Shown here: positions 44,701-57,800 of the stretch, one piece after another
Layout of the letters: each line of letters starts with the position of its first letter
Position numbering within the stretch: the stretch's first letter is position 1
DNA from: Zantedeschia hybrid cultivar
Lineage: Eukaryota; Streptophyta; Magnoliopsida; Alismatales; Araceae
Direction: 5' to 3'
Assembly (NCBI GenBank): GCA_030544215.1
Contig: JARZZO010000011.1
Span: 11,642,001 to 11,706,000, forward strand
DNA: 64,000 nt
The notes under the pieces: model-generated
Told to the model about the DNA's origin: nothing
The model's input: only the letters and a program-made list of their open reading frames with translations
Databases searched by the model: none
Program-made: the position numbers and the translations under genes

Positions 44701-47700
44701 ATCAAGAGGCGGGCCTTGGGAACTGTCGAACTGACGAAGACTTTGAAGCGACTGAGCTTATTGCTACTCTGTGGAACATCGGATTAACCCGTCGTACAAA
44801 AACTCCTCATGAAGCCAATCGTGAATTGTTGAAATCATATGTAAAAGAGCTTAAGAAATCCGACCTTGAAAGCTCTTCATTCTTTCCTTCCAACTTCATG
44901 TATTTTGTTTTTATTTTCAATGAATAATCGTTCCTTAGTGCAATAGAAATCATCCCTTAATGTTTTTACAATTTTTTTGTAATATTTCCTTGAGTGAAAT
45001 TGTGATTTTTCCCTAAAATATCAAGGTTCAAGCTCATTTAATTCAAATCACGTCGACTCAAAAAGACGCTTTTCAGTCAAATTCAATTTTCATAAATAAA
45101 TATTTAATCATTTAAAAGCCAAAATAGCATCTTGCTAGGGAGACGCCTTTCTCTTTCTCTCTCCTATTTTTCCAGAGATTTTATGGCGGTAATTGTCTGA
45201 ATAGCGTCCTGTACGGGAGATGCGAATAAGGATCCTTCTAGATTTTTCGTGGTACGGTTCTGACCAAAAGAGGCGGTAAAATCCAAAAGGCGTCGCTTAA
45301 GGGGGACGCTCTTTAACAAATTTCAAAATATTTCTGTTGCCGCCTCAGTTTGTGCGCCACTGAATTGCGTCGCTGTTCCCAAATGCGATTTAACCAATTC
45401 AAACAGGGGTCGCGCGAGCCCGAGTCCTTTTCTTACTTATTCTCTCATCCTCTTTCTCTCTCCTCGCATCTCTTCCCTCTCCGTCTTCTCCGACGAGCTC
45501 GTAGTTCTCCGGCGATTTTCTTCCTTCTCCGGCATCTCCTTGACGTCTCTGGCGATCATCGGTGCTCTTTGCCACCGCCGACGAGCTCCTCTCTCAAGCT
45601 TCCTCACTTTCTTTCTCTTGAGCTCTTTCTCTTGAACTCTCTCTCTTCTCTTTCCCTCTTCTCCACTCAGTTCCACTTCTCCCTTCGCGATGGAACAAGG
45701 TGGGCCGAGCAGGCTTGGTGGTGAACGCCGACGGGTTGCCGCCATCGAGGTGGTGGAACTACGTGAAGAAAATTCCGAAGTGGCACTTGCCGAAGCGGAG
45801 GCGCTGCGGAGGTGGCAGCCTTCATGGAGGCCGAAGAACTCCCACCCGCGGCTCAAGAGGGTGCAGCGGAGGCGGCACCGGCTGAGGAAGTCGGCCCACA
45901 CTTGGTAAGTCTCAAGGACACTCCTATTTATAATTGACCTTCAATTTGGGGGGAAAAGGGGTTCAGCCATAGGATCTTGAATTTTGTGGTGAAACGTGTT
46001 TGGAGACAGGGATGCCTTTTTGAAACACGTCCCTGGACCCAGACGCTATTAAAAAATGTTGACAATTATTTCAGAAATTGATTATTTAAAAATTGCACGG
46101 GACAATGAGGACCAAGATATCATGGGACCTGGTGGTAGCAGCGTACCGTGGTCTTCCGGATTTTTAGAAGGCGTAGTTGGCGGAGATGGGGTTCCGAGAG
46201 ATACTGGAGATCGAGTCCTTCTGGATCGACCTGGTACTGCTACAGGTATTGAGGGAGCGATGGCGTGCCGAGAGTAGGGCATTTCTAATGCCCTGGGGAC
46301 ATATGATCCCCAGTCTCGAGGACGTATGCAAGATTATCGGCCTCTGGGTAGAAGGCCGAGCATTTAGCGGTATCACGTGTCCCGACTACCATGGATTAGC
46401 TCAGGAGTTGCTGGGGTTGGATGTGACAGGGCTAGAGGGTCGGGAGAGCCAGACTCTCCTTAGGACGGCATTAGAGAGATCCCTAAGACTAGAGGAGCCT
46501 AGGCAGCAGACTGATGTGTATGTGCCTCCTCATCCTCTTCCTCCTTTCTACTACCCTCTCCCTCCACGCTCTTAATTGTGTTTTGACATATTCTCAGCTG
46601 TTTACAAATGAAAGTTACTTTCACCTTCTAAATAGAATGATTTATTTTCTTAACAAAAATTATTGCATTTGATCCACTTTAGCCAAATCATAAAGCATTC
46701 ATCCAAATGTGTAGTGTCAGAAAAAGTAAACATTCATCACATCTATGTTGTTGAACTCTTTTTCATGTGATTCATTGTGCACGCCATTGCATATGCACAA
46801 ATTTCCACAGGTTTCTAGATATCTGAAGAAACTTGGTTTCTGTTCTTTCTGCATGAAGCTGACTTTGCTTTCCTTTTCCACTTGTTTTTTTACAGTTTGA
46901 CACCAAGTATTATTACAAGATTGGCTCAGGTGATGCAGCTCGAGAATTTTGGTTTCAAACTCCTCCAAAGATTGATCCAGATTCTCCATACAAGTTTGGT
47001 ATCATAGGTGATTGCTTTCACCTTTTTCTACCCAACAATGTGTCGTGTTAAAACATTAACTCAACCATCAAATTTTAGCATTCAAACAAGTAATTTAAGG
47101 AAGTGTGGAAGTGCCCCTTCTGAAATCCTACAACAGAATGTGGACATGCCTTTCTAATTGTCGTGATGTACCATGTATTTTTAACATGGCTCTCATATGC
47201 AAATTGAAGTGTCTGTCAACTCATAGATAATTCATAGTTTTCAACTTTGTTCATTCAGTTGAAGATCCTATGGTGAACATGGTGACCGCTTTTGGCATGT
47301 GGATCAGTGTAATTTTTTTCTTCTGGTGGCTAATGCATGTGAAGTCTGCAGAATTTCTCGTTCTTATTTTTCAAGACTTAGTTGGGGTCTGTTTCTTGAT
47401 CCTTGATGATTTTGAATAGTGCTGCTAGTGTCAATAGAGTTGTAGAAATGCCATATTTACTTTTCTTGCCTATATAGATGTATCATGCAAATTGGTTTTG
47501 AGATTCTTAATTAGATGCTCCAAAATTTAGAAATCCTTTAACCAATTAGAATATCTCATATTTAAGCTTATTTAACAGGTGATTTGGGTCAAACATATAA
47601 TTCTCTTTCCACTCTGGAGCATTATATTCAGAGCGGAGGCCAGGCTGTCTTGTTTGTTGGTGATCTCTCTTATGCTGACAGATATGAGTATAATGACGGC

Positions 47701-50700
47701 ATTCGCTGGGATTCTTGGGGTCGCTTTGTTGAGCGTAATGCTGCACATCAAGCTTGGATTTGGACAGCCGGGAATCATGAAATAGAATACAGGCCTGATT
47801 TGGTAATTCTCTCCATTAGCATGTCAATGGTTGTACACACACACACACACACTGATCTATATACTATATTGACTCAAACTGTGTCATCTGTACATGGGAT
47901 GAGATACTTTAAGGTAGGAAGCCAGTGTCTGCAATGTATCTCAGATAAAGCATAGGAAATCTGTACCAACCACACTGCCACAGAATCCATATGTAATTCC
48001 ATTAGGTTTATATGTTCAGCTTTTTTTTTTTTTTTGGGGGGGGGTGGTGGTGCTAATCCAAACCATCTTGACCTCATTGTTCAAAACTTGATGGGATATG
48101 GTTACTCCTTGCCTGAAGGACAGATATTGGAACAAACACGTCCAATCAATCTGATTCAGCAGGGATAGTGTTCTGGGCTGATTCCTGTGAATACCATCTG
48201 TAGCTGGCTGGAATTGGTGTAGAATCAGCCAATTCTGACTCGTCTGTGATAGAATCATATCTGGTTTGTCTCTTCCTAATACTGGATCTGAACCAATTCT
48301 GACTTCTGAGAACATGCTTGCGAAAGATTTCAGGCTTTGAGCTTAACATTCTTATCCAAGGGATACATTAGATAGCAGGTTTATACATAAACAGGTTCTC
48401 TAGCTCAGCATATTGCATCTGTCCATCTACCTGCATAATGACATCTTCTATCTATTCCTTTTGTGGTGTGCTAATTTCTTTATATTCTTCTTAAAATGAA
48501 TTCTTTTCTAGGTTTCGTTGATTGATCCTTTTTCCAATGTTTTAGTTGATACCAGGATTCAGTTGCAATGTGCACCTGGTGAGTTGGTGACGAAGTTTAC
48601 AGAACTGGCACCGTTCCAGGACCAGTGTCAAATGGTTCTAGTTCTGACCCCAGTACAGTATTGGGGACCTGCCAGTTTCAAGATAAATTGCCTGTTCCCA
48701 GTTCTGGTGAGATTGTTTCCCACAAGGAGGTACAGGGAGGAGGATGAGAAAGAGGAGAAAGGAGGAAAAAAATAAGGCGATGATGAGCCATCAAGGGTGA
48801 TGGTAATGGCGAGGGAAGGCTGTGAGGCAGCCATGACAATGCCATGGAGGATGACAGGGCAAGCCAGTCATGATGGCAAGGCGATGCAGCAGTGACGGTG
48901 AGTTGGTGAGGCAAGAGGGCTGAGGGAAGACAGCTGTGAGCAAGGGCTAGTGAGAGGGACTAGGAGTGGAGCCTGCGGCACTGGGACAAGTGGCTAGGTT
49001 GAGGATGGTCATTGACAAGCTTGTGCACTGATAAAATGCATAGGGGAATTGTTGAATCAGTGAAGGTTTTGCTTCCCTGATGGGTGAGGAATGAAGATAT
49101 AGGGAACAAGGTGTAAATTTTAAAATGACCCTTCCAAGGGAAACAATTTTATTTTAAAGGATTAACTACATGTATAACCTTGCTAGACACGTAATTACAG
49201 TTTTGCCAATCTTATTTCAGCATATTATATACCCTTATTAGAAATGTAGCCTATCTTATTTTCCCCATATTATTAATAACCCTACTACATGAAAATAGTT
49301 GCAAAAATGCCCCTAGGGTTAGTTTCCGTTTTACACCGTAAATATACTCGGAATATGCCATTAACACTTGGCTTTGGGGGAAAAAGACTATGATACCCTT
49401 ATGTGTGTGTGGAGAGGACACTAGAGCACAGATCCGGTTCGACCTGGCCCACGTTTACCACCGTCGGAGGATCTAGCAACTATTCGGAGCTCGATTTGGC
49501 TAGATGACGGATCACTCGAGGACCAACATGTATTTTATTTGATTTAGGGCAGTTTTGGACATGTGTACAGCCCACTTGGGCCCATTTAGACTTTTTCCAT
49601 TTTCTAGCATTTATTGGCACAAATTTTAGCTTTTATTTGAGGTTAGGGCTAATTTGGTCATTATTTTAGGGCTTCTTTAGGGTTTCTTTGCACCTATATA
49701 TGATTGTCTTCCTGGGGTGTGAAGCCCTAACCCTTTTCCACTCCCCTCCTTCCTCCTATCCTTATGCCCTCGTCGCCTTCCCTGACCTTGGCCTCCGTGG
49801 CTTTCCCATTCTTATTCTTCTTTCTCTCTATCTCCATCTCTCTGTATCTTCTCTCTCTCTCTCTCTCTCTCTCTCATCTAGCACCTGCAATGAAGACGCC
49901 AAGGAAGTACACACCCAACAGCATCGTCACCCTTGCCCGGGGCGAACGACTCTAGTGCGCCACGTAGCGTCCCGCCCGTGCCATGAGTGGGCATTTCAGG
50001 GTGTTTTTGCTCGCACCCCATTGTTGCCTATGCCAGGGTGGATTTGCCCCGATGCCCAAGAAGCATGCCTGCCTCCTCTCGTCGCCAGCACCTTTCCTGC
50101 CGCTGTCACAGCCATGTGTCCTCACAACGTTCTTCGTTGGTCCTCCATCATTGTCGTTCGAGTCCACTTGAACTCCGGGTGCCGCCTCCATGTGCTACCT
50201 TGAGGCTTGGCCACAACCTCACCCACGTGTGAGCCCTAACGCCCTTCAAGCCCATCCCGTTTGATTCAGTGTCGACGTGGCAGTGTTCAGGCCCATATCT
50301 TCGGCCCTGGATCAGCAACGACACCTATTTTTCATCGCATAACTTTGGGGCTGAGGACCCGTGCCATCTGGATGAACCCAACTGGTGCCTGTGTGTGGAA
50401 ACTCGCCATCGTGGAAGTCGTGCCCCGCTCTTCAGCGGGCCGGTTCGTGTTTGATATTGCCCTCCCACTTGCTCTTTTGATATATGGTTAAATATGTCGT
50501 TATGCTTGTGAGACATAGGATCCTAGCATGTTATTTCTAGTTCACTGCCGATTGTGTGATATAGTGAGAATATGTCCTATGGTACTACTTTGTGATCAAG
50601 GTTCAAAAACTCGGCTCGGATCGGCACGGATCGGCCGAGTCGGACAGGTTTTTGGCCGACCGTGCCGATCCCGGGTTTCCTGGCCGAGTCCAGGACTCGG

Positions 50701-53700
50701 ATCGGCCGGTCCGAGCCGGATCGGGCGATCCGGGATCGGATCGGGCCGGGTCGGCTCGGATCGGCCCGACCCGGCCCCCAACGGCTAGTTTGACTAGCCG
50801 TTGGGGGTCAAGCTAGCCGTTGCTGGCCGTTCCCAAACGGCCAGCAACGGCTAGTTTGGGCCTTGGGGGTCTATTTAAACCCCCCCAAGGCCCTCCTAAG
50901 GCTCCACAAATGCCCTTTGAGCCTCCTAACATTCTTGCTCTCGCTCCCTCATAGAATTCTCTCTCCATCTCTCCCACGAGGTCACTTCTAGTCTACTACA
51001 AGCTCCGCGATCTCTCATCTTCTTGTGCTGTGAAGGAATGGCATCTCAAGGTGCTGCTGAGCGGTCATCTGGGAATCCTCCTAGTGCTGATCCTGCTTGG
51101 GGTCATTGCACACCGGTGGACATGGGCCAAAGAAAGGTACAATGCAAATATTGCAACCGGGTTGTCTCTGGCGGGGTCTACCGATTCAAACAACATCTTG
51201 CTGGAATAAAAGGTGAAGTTGCAGCATGTGCTCGAGTTCCTTCAGAGGTTAGGATCCAATTTCGAACTTACATGAAGGAGAAGGAATCAAGCAAAGCAAG
51301 TACTGTCAGAAGAAGACAGGAAATTCGAGAGGAATTGACTGAACCAGCGCGAAGGTCTGATGCTGGAGTCCGGCTTGGTGGAAGTAATCAACCTATAAAT
51401 GTTGATGATTGGGATACAAGTAAGTTTCTTATTTAACTTATTTTCATGTTCTTCATTTAACGTTTTCAGACAAATAGTTATAGTAGATTAATTTTTTTTC
51501 TTTTACATTTAAAGCTGAATTGCGACGTGCAATGGAAGCAAGCCGGCGGTCCTTTGCAGATGAGGACTTATTTCGGCACACTGGAAGATATGGAGGACAA
51601 GGAAGTGGCTCCACACCTTCTGCACAAGGGAGCACTAGTGCCGGCATGAGCACTAATGTATGCGATGAGCTGCCTCATGAGTTCACTAGAGCTGCAGATC
51701 CTAGAGTAGGTCCAATAGATCCCTTGCTCACCAAGAAGAGGGATAAACAACCTTCTATTAGTGCTGCATTCAAGAACTTAAAACTTTGTAAGGAGAAGAT
51801 AGGGAGAGCTACATCTAGGTGGTTTTTCTATAACAGTATCCCTGCTAATGCGGCCAAGGGGCCATATTATGAGTCCATGATCGAGACCATACAAGAAGTT
51901 GGCAAAGGGGTTGAAGGACCTTCTCCATATGAGATATACAACAAGTACTTGGATATGGAAGTTGATGACATCCGAACATACATCAAATCATTTGAAAGGA
52001 TCTGGGATGAGTATGGATGCACTTTAATGTGCGATGGATGGACAGGTACATAAATCTTATATTCAGTTTCTTATCTTATCTTCATTTTTTCTTAATCAGA
52101 ATAGGTCTCTTTCTGATTTCTTATCACGTTTGGAATTTTACAGGGATAACAAGAAGAAGTATGATCAACTTCTTAATTTACTGTAAAGCTGGAACCGTAT
52201 TTTGGAAGTCCATTGATGCATCTGGAAAGATAAAGAATGCCCAGTACCTGTGTGAATTAATGGATCAAATGGTGGAAGAAGTGGACGAAAAAGGATTGTC
52301 CAAGTGGTTACGGACAATGCAGCGGCGCTCAAGTTAGCTGGACAAATGTTGATGCAGAAGAGAGAACATTTATACTGGGTTCCCTGTTCTGCTCATTGTA
52401 TTGACTTGATGTTGGAAGACATTTGCTCTGATCCGATGGTAGATGGAGTGGTCAAGAGTGGTCGATTTATCACCACATTCATCTACAACCACAACAACAT
52501 TATGGATATCATGCGCACACATACTCATGGAAGAGAGTTGCTTCGTCCGGGAGCCACCAGGTTTGCATCTCAATATATCTCTCTAGATAGTTTAAGTCAA
52601 CAAAAGAACAACTTGATTAGGATGGTGACATCGGAAGATTGGGAGAATCACATATTGCGGCATGTACCAACTAAGGTCAGAGAGAAAGGTAAGAAAGTGG
52701 CTGATCTAATTCAGTCTAGACCCTTCTGGAGGGGGGTGCAAACGGTGTTAAATGTTGTAGAACCGCTTGTCCGTGTCTTGCGATCTTGTGATGGAGAAAG
52801 AAGATTGGATATGGGTTTTTTATATGAAGCTATGGACAGAGCTAAGGAGCTCATTCAACTGAACAACCCAACAACCTTTGTGAAGTGGTGGGACATAATA
52901 GACAGACGTTGGGAACACACTTTACATCACGATCTTCATGCAGCTGGTAAGCTACTAACTTTCTATATGTATTATTTGTATACACATTTCTCTTAAGTAA
53001 TAACTAACTTCGACTTATTTATTTAGGTTATTTTTTCAACCCTCAGTACATGTTCAGAACTGATGGGAAGAAGGATAGCTATGATAGTTGTTCGGAAGTG
53101 TTGATGGGGGCTAAGTCTGTTATTAAGCGTATGCTTGCAGATGAGGACAGAGTAATATTGGCATGCAAGCAAATGCATGATTACAGAATGATGTTATACC
53201 ACTTTGGGACAAGTACTGCTCAAAGAGCTGCCAAAATTTTGAGTCCAGGTTTGAAAATTATTAACTAGATGTTCTACTTAAATTTTAATTATAGCTTGCA
53301 CATTGTTGACATGGCCAATTTTCTATTTACAGCTGACTGGTGGCTAGATCATGAAAAAATATATGGGTATGAAGATCTAGCCTATGTTGCAATTCGGGTC
53401 TTAAGTCAAACAACCTCTTCATCAGGCTGTGAGAGAAACTGGAGCACCTTTGGCTTGATTCACACCAAGCAAATGAATAGATTGAAGTCGAGCCGTCTAG
53501 AGAAGCTCGTATTCTGTCATTATAACATGAGGTTGAACCTAAAGAATCTGGAGCTCATAAGGAACCTTCAAAGGCAGGAGAAAGAGAGAATTTCCGGACA
53601 AGCCACAGAGACGACACGTGCAGAAGAACCCATAGACTTGGATGAGCTGTTCGAGGAGCAACATCCACTAAATGCATGGGTTGATGCAAGCACCTCAAAT

Positions 53701-54790
53701 GAGCCTGAATTCAACCCAAATGATCGGGAATGGGCGGAAGGTGAGTTAGATAATGTTCCATTACTTACTGATTTTCAACATCCTTCTCCAAAACGTCAGA
53801 AGAAGAGCAAAAAACAAGTACCAAGCAGAAGGAAGAGTGGTACTGGAATTCAAATTGCTGATCTGGAGACTATCGAGGAAGATGATGAAACGCCAGAACC
53901 AAGTGATGAGGTCCAATATCAAACCTCAAATGACTCGACATCAAAGACGAGCTCTGACAGTTCTGAGGATGGCGGAGATGCTACCAGTGTCCCAGCCCCA
54001 GCTCCACCAATTCAATTCACTGGAGAAGAAGAATTCACACATGCTACCCAAGATGAACATCATGGTAGCAGAGGAGGACGTGAAGAATCTTCCATTCAAA
54101 CATTCAGCAGATCAAGGAGGAAGGACAAATGTAAAGCTCCTTAGGAATATCAGGAGCAACTATCAGATGCATCATCATATAGTCAGCCTACTGGATATGT
54201 AGTTTACCCTCCTCAACATTCTGATACATCCGACTATTCAGGAGGTTGTCTAGAATATCCACAATTTTCAGTCATTTATACCAATACGGATGACTATAGC
54301 CGGTATGTGATGCAGTATGAACAATACTACCAGAGCTATATGTCATGGGCTGAGTATGTTAGCCATATGTTCATTCAGTATAATGTACGTTTGGAATAAA
54401 TGTAAGTTCATAATCATATATGTAAGTTTATTCAAGGTTTTTTTGTCCAACAACATCTTATGTACTTCAAATCAACGTATTTCAACACAATTATGCATTA
54501 GACTTGTGTTTTATATTTTTTCCACATTTTTTCATATTTTTTTCTATTTTTTTCTGCTATCCGAACCAGCCGAGTCTGACTCAGCCAGGATCGGCCGGGA
54601 TCGGACTGACTCGGATCGGAATCGGCCGATCCGATCGGTTTGGGACCGGCCGATCCGAGACCCGATCCCGGGTTTCTTAACCTTGGTGATCATTGACCTT
54701 GCTACTGGCACCTTAGATAGTGGTAGTTCTCACTACGATCGATCCTTCTCGTTTCCTTACTGCAAGGGATGGCTTTGGTAGTTGTCCCAC

Positions 54791-54842
<52 letters not shown>

Positions 54843-57800
54843 GCACTTCCTGCACCGTCAGCAACTCTACCTCCCAACCCATCGCCCTCTCTACACCCTC
54901 CTCCACCTCCACCTGCTGTATGCCCTCCAACTGCACCCCGATCCCCAACACCTCCATGATGTGCCTACAGTTAACGAATTGGTCCTTGGCTACAGGGTAG
55001 CAAGGGAGGCTCTTCACTGCACAACCTCTATGGTGGAGTTTCACCTGGTGGCCTCGAGCCCCAGGGCTAGCTCCCGAACCATGCCATCTCCATTCGGCCC
55101 AACCTAGCTGCCGAAGGAGACTAGACAACAACCATGTAGGTCCAATGCCTCTCCTCTGCCCATGGAATTCTGGATTGGATCGGGGGTCCGAATTGGACCC
55201 CGGTGATCCCGATCCGATCCGGATCGGATTTGCCAAATCGGATTGACCGAGAATTGGCCGGGATCGGCCACCAAAAAAAGGGGGGAAATGCCTAGGATCT
55301 CCCGTCTGATCCCGGCCGATTCTGGCCAGTTTCCCCCCAGGGATCGGCTATGGCCGATCCCGATTCGAATCGGCTGATCTAGATCGGGATTAGCCGATTT
55401 TGCATTTCATGCCTCTACCTATCACCCTATGTTGGAATCAATAATCTCTACCTCGATCTCTCTCCAACTTCTCTCCTCCACCTGCCCCCCTCCATTTTAA
55501 TCTTCTTCTATCCCATCCCCCTGCACCATAGAAATGATTCCCTAGTTAGCCGATTTTAATGGCTTAGAAAACTATGCCGGAGATGGTGCTCACATTAGTT
55601 GCTTTGGTCCGATTTGATGATGCATGTGAAGAAGGCAACTTGTGTAGTAGTCCCTAACCTGGCCAACGTGGTGATGTTGTCGTTTCCCTGTTTTTATCAG
55701 TTACCGAACATCCTAAGGGGCCGTCGAAGGGTGGTACTGAAGCTGACTCGCGAGGTGTACACTGGAGGGGATGCTATTGTGAAGAAATTCTCGCCTGTTA
55801 ACGAGGAGTGGAACGATGGAAGTGCAGGTTTTGGCTCAGAGAGAGAGAGAGAGAGAGAGAGAGAATAGGGGTATGGTGGTTCTAACAGGGTTATTTATGT
55901 AATGAATCCTATTTTTTTAAACCCTTATAAAACTACAAAAAAACATATCAATAATACTTAAAAGGAATCGAGAGTTCCAACTCTGAAACTGGCCAAAGCG
56001 GATTGGTAACTTCCACTTCTGATCCAGGCTTGACCGCTTTGGTCCAAAACAGCCTCTTTTGCAAAGCATGAGTTTATTCAATCATTGGCTTGATCTCGGA
56101 ACAAATTGCATATGGACAAAATTAAGCAATGAGGATTTGACGTTCGAGTTGTCATAATGTTTGCATCGCTGACAATCTAGTAACAAGTTGTGTAAAAATG
56201 GATCCCAAAATTGCACTTAATGGCCTTTAATGTTGGAATATTCTAGATGTCATTGTGGGTTCCTGGTTCTTAGAGAACTGGGAAGATGGAATATACCCTG
56301 ACAGGGAATCTTCCTGTTGGAGCATATCTTTAATTTAAGGAGTCCCTGTTTTCTTATGAAAGGCCTGGAAAATTTAGACCTTAGGAATTCTTGATGAATA
56401 TGACTCAAGACACTCTTTTGGTGAAAAGACTAGTCACTATTTACACTTGAGGGTGACTCTAGTGTAGCAAGGCCCACAGGATAATCCATGCAACTAGAAC
56501 CCTTCCTTTGTTCTGTCTTCGCGAGGAAGGCTGAACCACGATAGTGGGGATGTGGTGGTTCTAATGTCTTCCTTGTCAATTATCTGCTGAGGGTGCCAGA
56601 TTTGAGGGGGAAGGACAGTGCCTTCCTCTGCTTTCCCTTCCATCTCACCTTACACTACTGCGTTACTGCCTTCTCATTGTCAGATTTTCTTCCATCCTTA
56701 TTGCAACGTCAGGGGCTTGCTGCAAGTAGGTCCTAGTTATTTGTCTGCACTCCTTTGGATATTCATTTTTATCTGTTTCAAACTGCAGGAGTAATTACCA
56801 TATTCAGATGGGAGATATACATGCAGTGGTTGTTAGAGAGTTGAGTGCACCAACTACTGAGGGTTTTAAGAATAGAATCATTCATGAACAACTGGCCACT
56901 GTGCACTCTGCTCTTGGATAGAAAGGCAGAAAGCGACACGAGGTTCCAAATAAAATCTGATTGTGACACAAACATGTTGGCATCTTTATTGGCTTCTGTT
57001 TGAAATTCATTGATATATCCTCTTTTCCTGTCATATGCCGTAGTTGCTGTGAAAATAAACAACGTTTCCACATCTGTGGCATCATTTTTCATTATTCCTG
57101 AATTAATAAAGGAGAGCTGCCTATACATGTTCAACTTCTGAGTTCTGATATGCTGGTAGCTCCTTGGCAACCATATAAAATGTTTATACAAGTGTATTTG
57201 ATTAGTTTTTCGTTTTGCTGCTGTAATGAATAACTAAGTGACAGCATGTGTCATTAACATCCATCTTTTTCAAAAATCAGGGAGAGGTGACCCCTTTTAA
57301 AGCTTATTTACATAGGTATGCGACACCTTATATGGCTTCAAAGAGCAGCTCTCCTATGTGGTATGCAGTCAGACGTGCATCAGCACATATCATTGTTCTA
57401 TCTAGCTATTCACCATTTGGTAATGTGCCTTTCTCATATATGTTACATGTATGACATAATTTAATGCTGTGTGCTCGAAGTTTTTGGTATTGTCAAGAGC
57501 CTAAGATATGCTCACGTTAGAGTCCAGAGGGATCCACATAGGCCCATATGCTGTGTGGTATGTGGCACACATCTATTCCCTGGCCTCTTGATTTTTTTGG
57601 CATGTAGACCCTTGTGTCTTTTTCTGACTTAATTCCTTTTGTATCCTTATCAATTATGTTCAGCTGGCATGCATGGGTTCATTATTTGGGCATCATATTT
57701 AGTGGGAATGGATCACTGATGGACACTGGTGCTCACTAAAATTTTCACTAGCTTTAGGGTGTGACAGGACTCCCTCTGTGGAGTTTTTTCTTTTCTTCTG

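Noticed and set aside
45437..45901. 154-aa minus-strand basic/acidic frame
   Set aside because: Shadow of a CT-rich sense-strand leader of the plant-mobile-domain fragment.
49890..49954. Short frame starting MKTPRKYTPNS
   Set aside because: Only about 21 codons, not recognised, within a large intron; no splice partner could be shown.
54793..54840. (GA)n run as a gene feature (Arg-Glu repeat protein)
   Set aside because: Simple repeat; the open frames across it are trivial.
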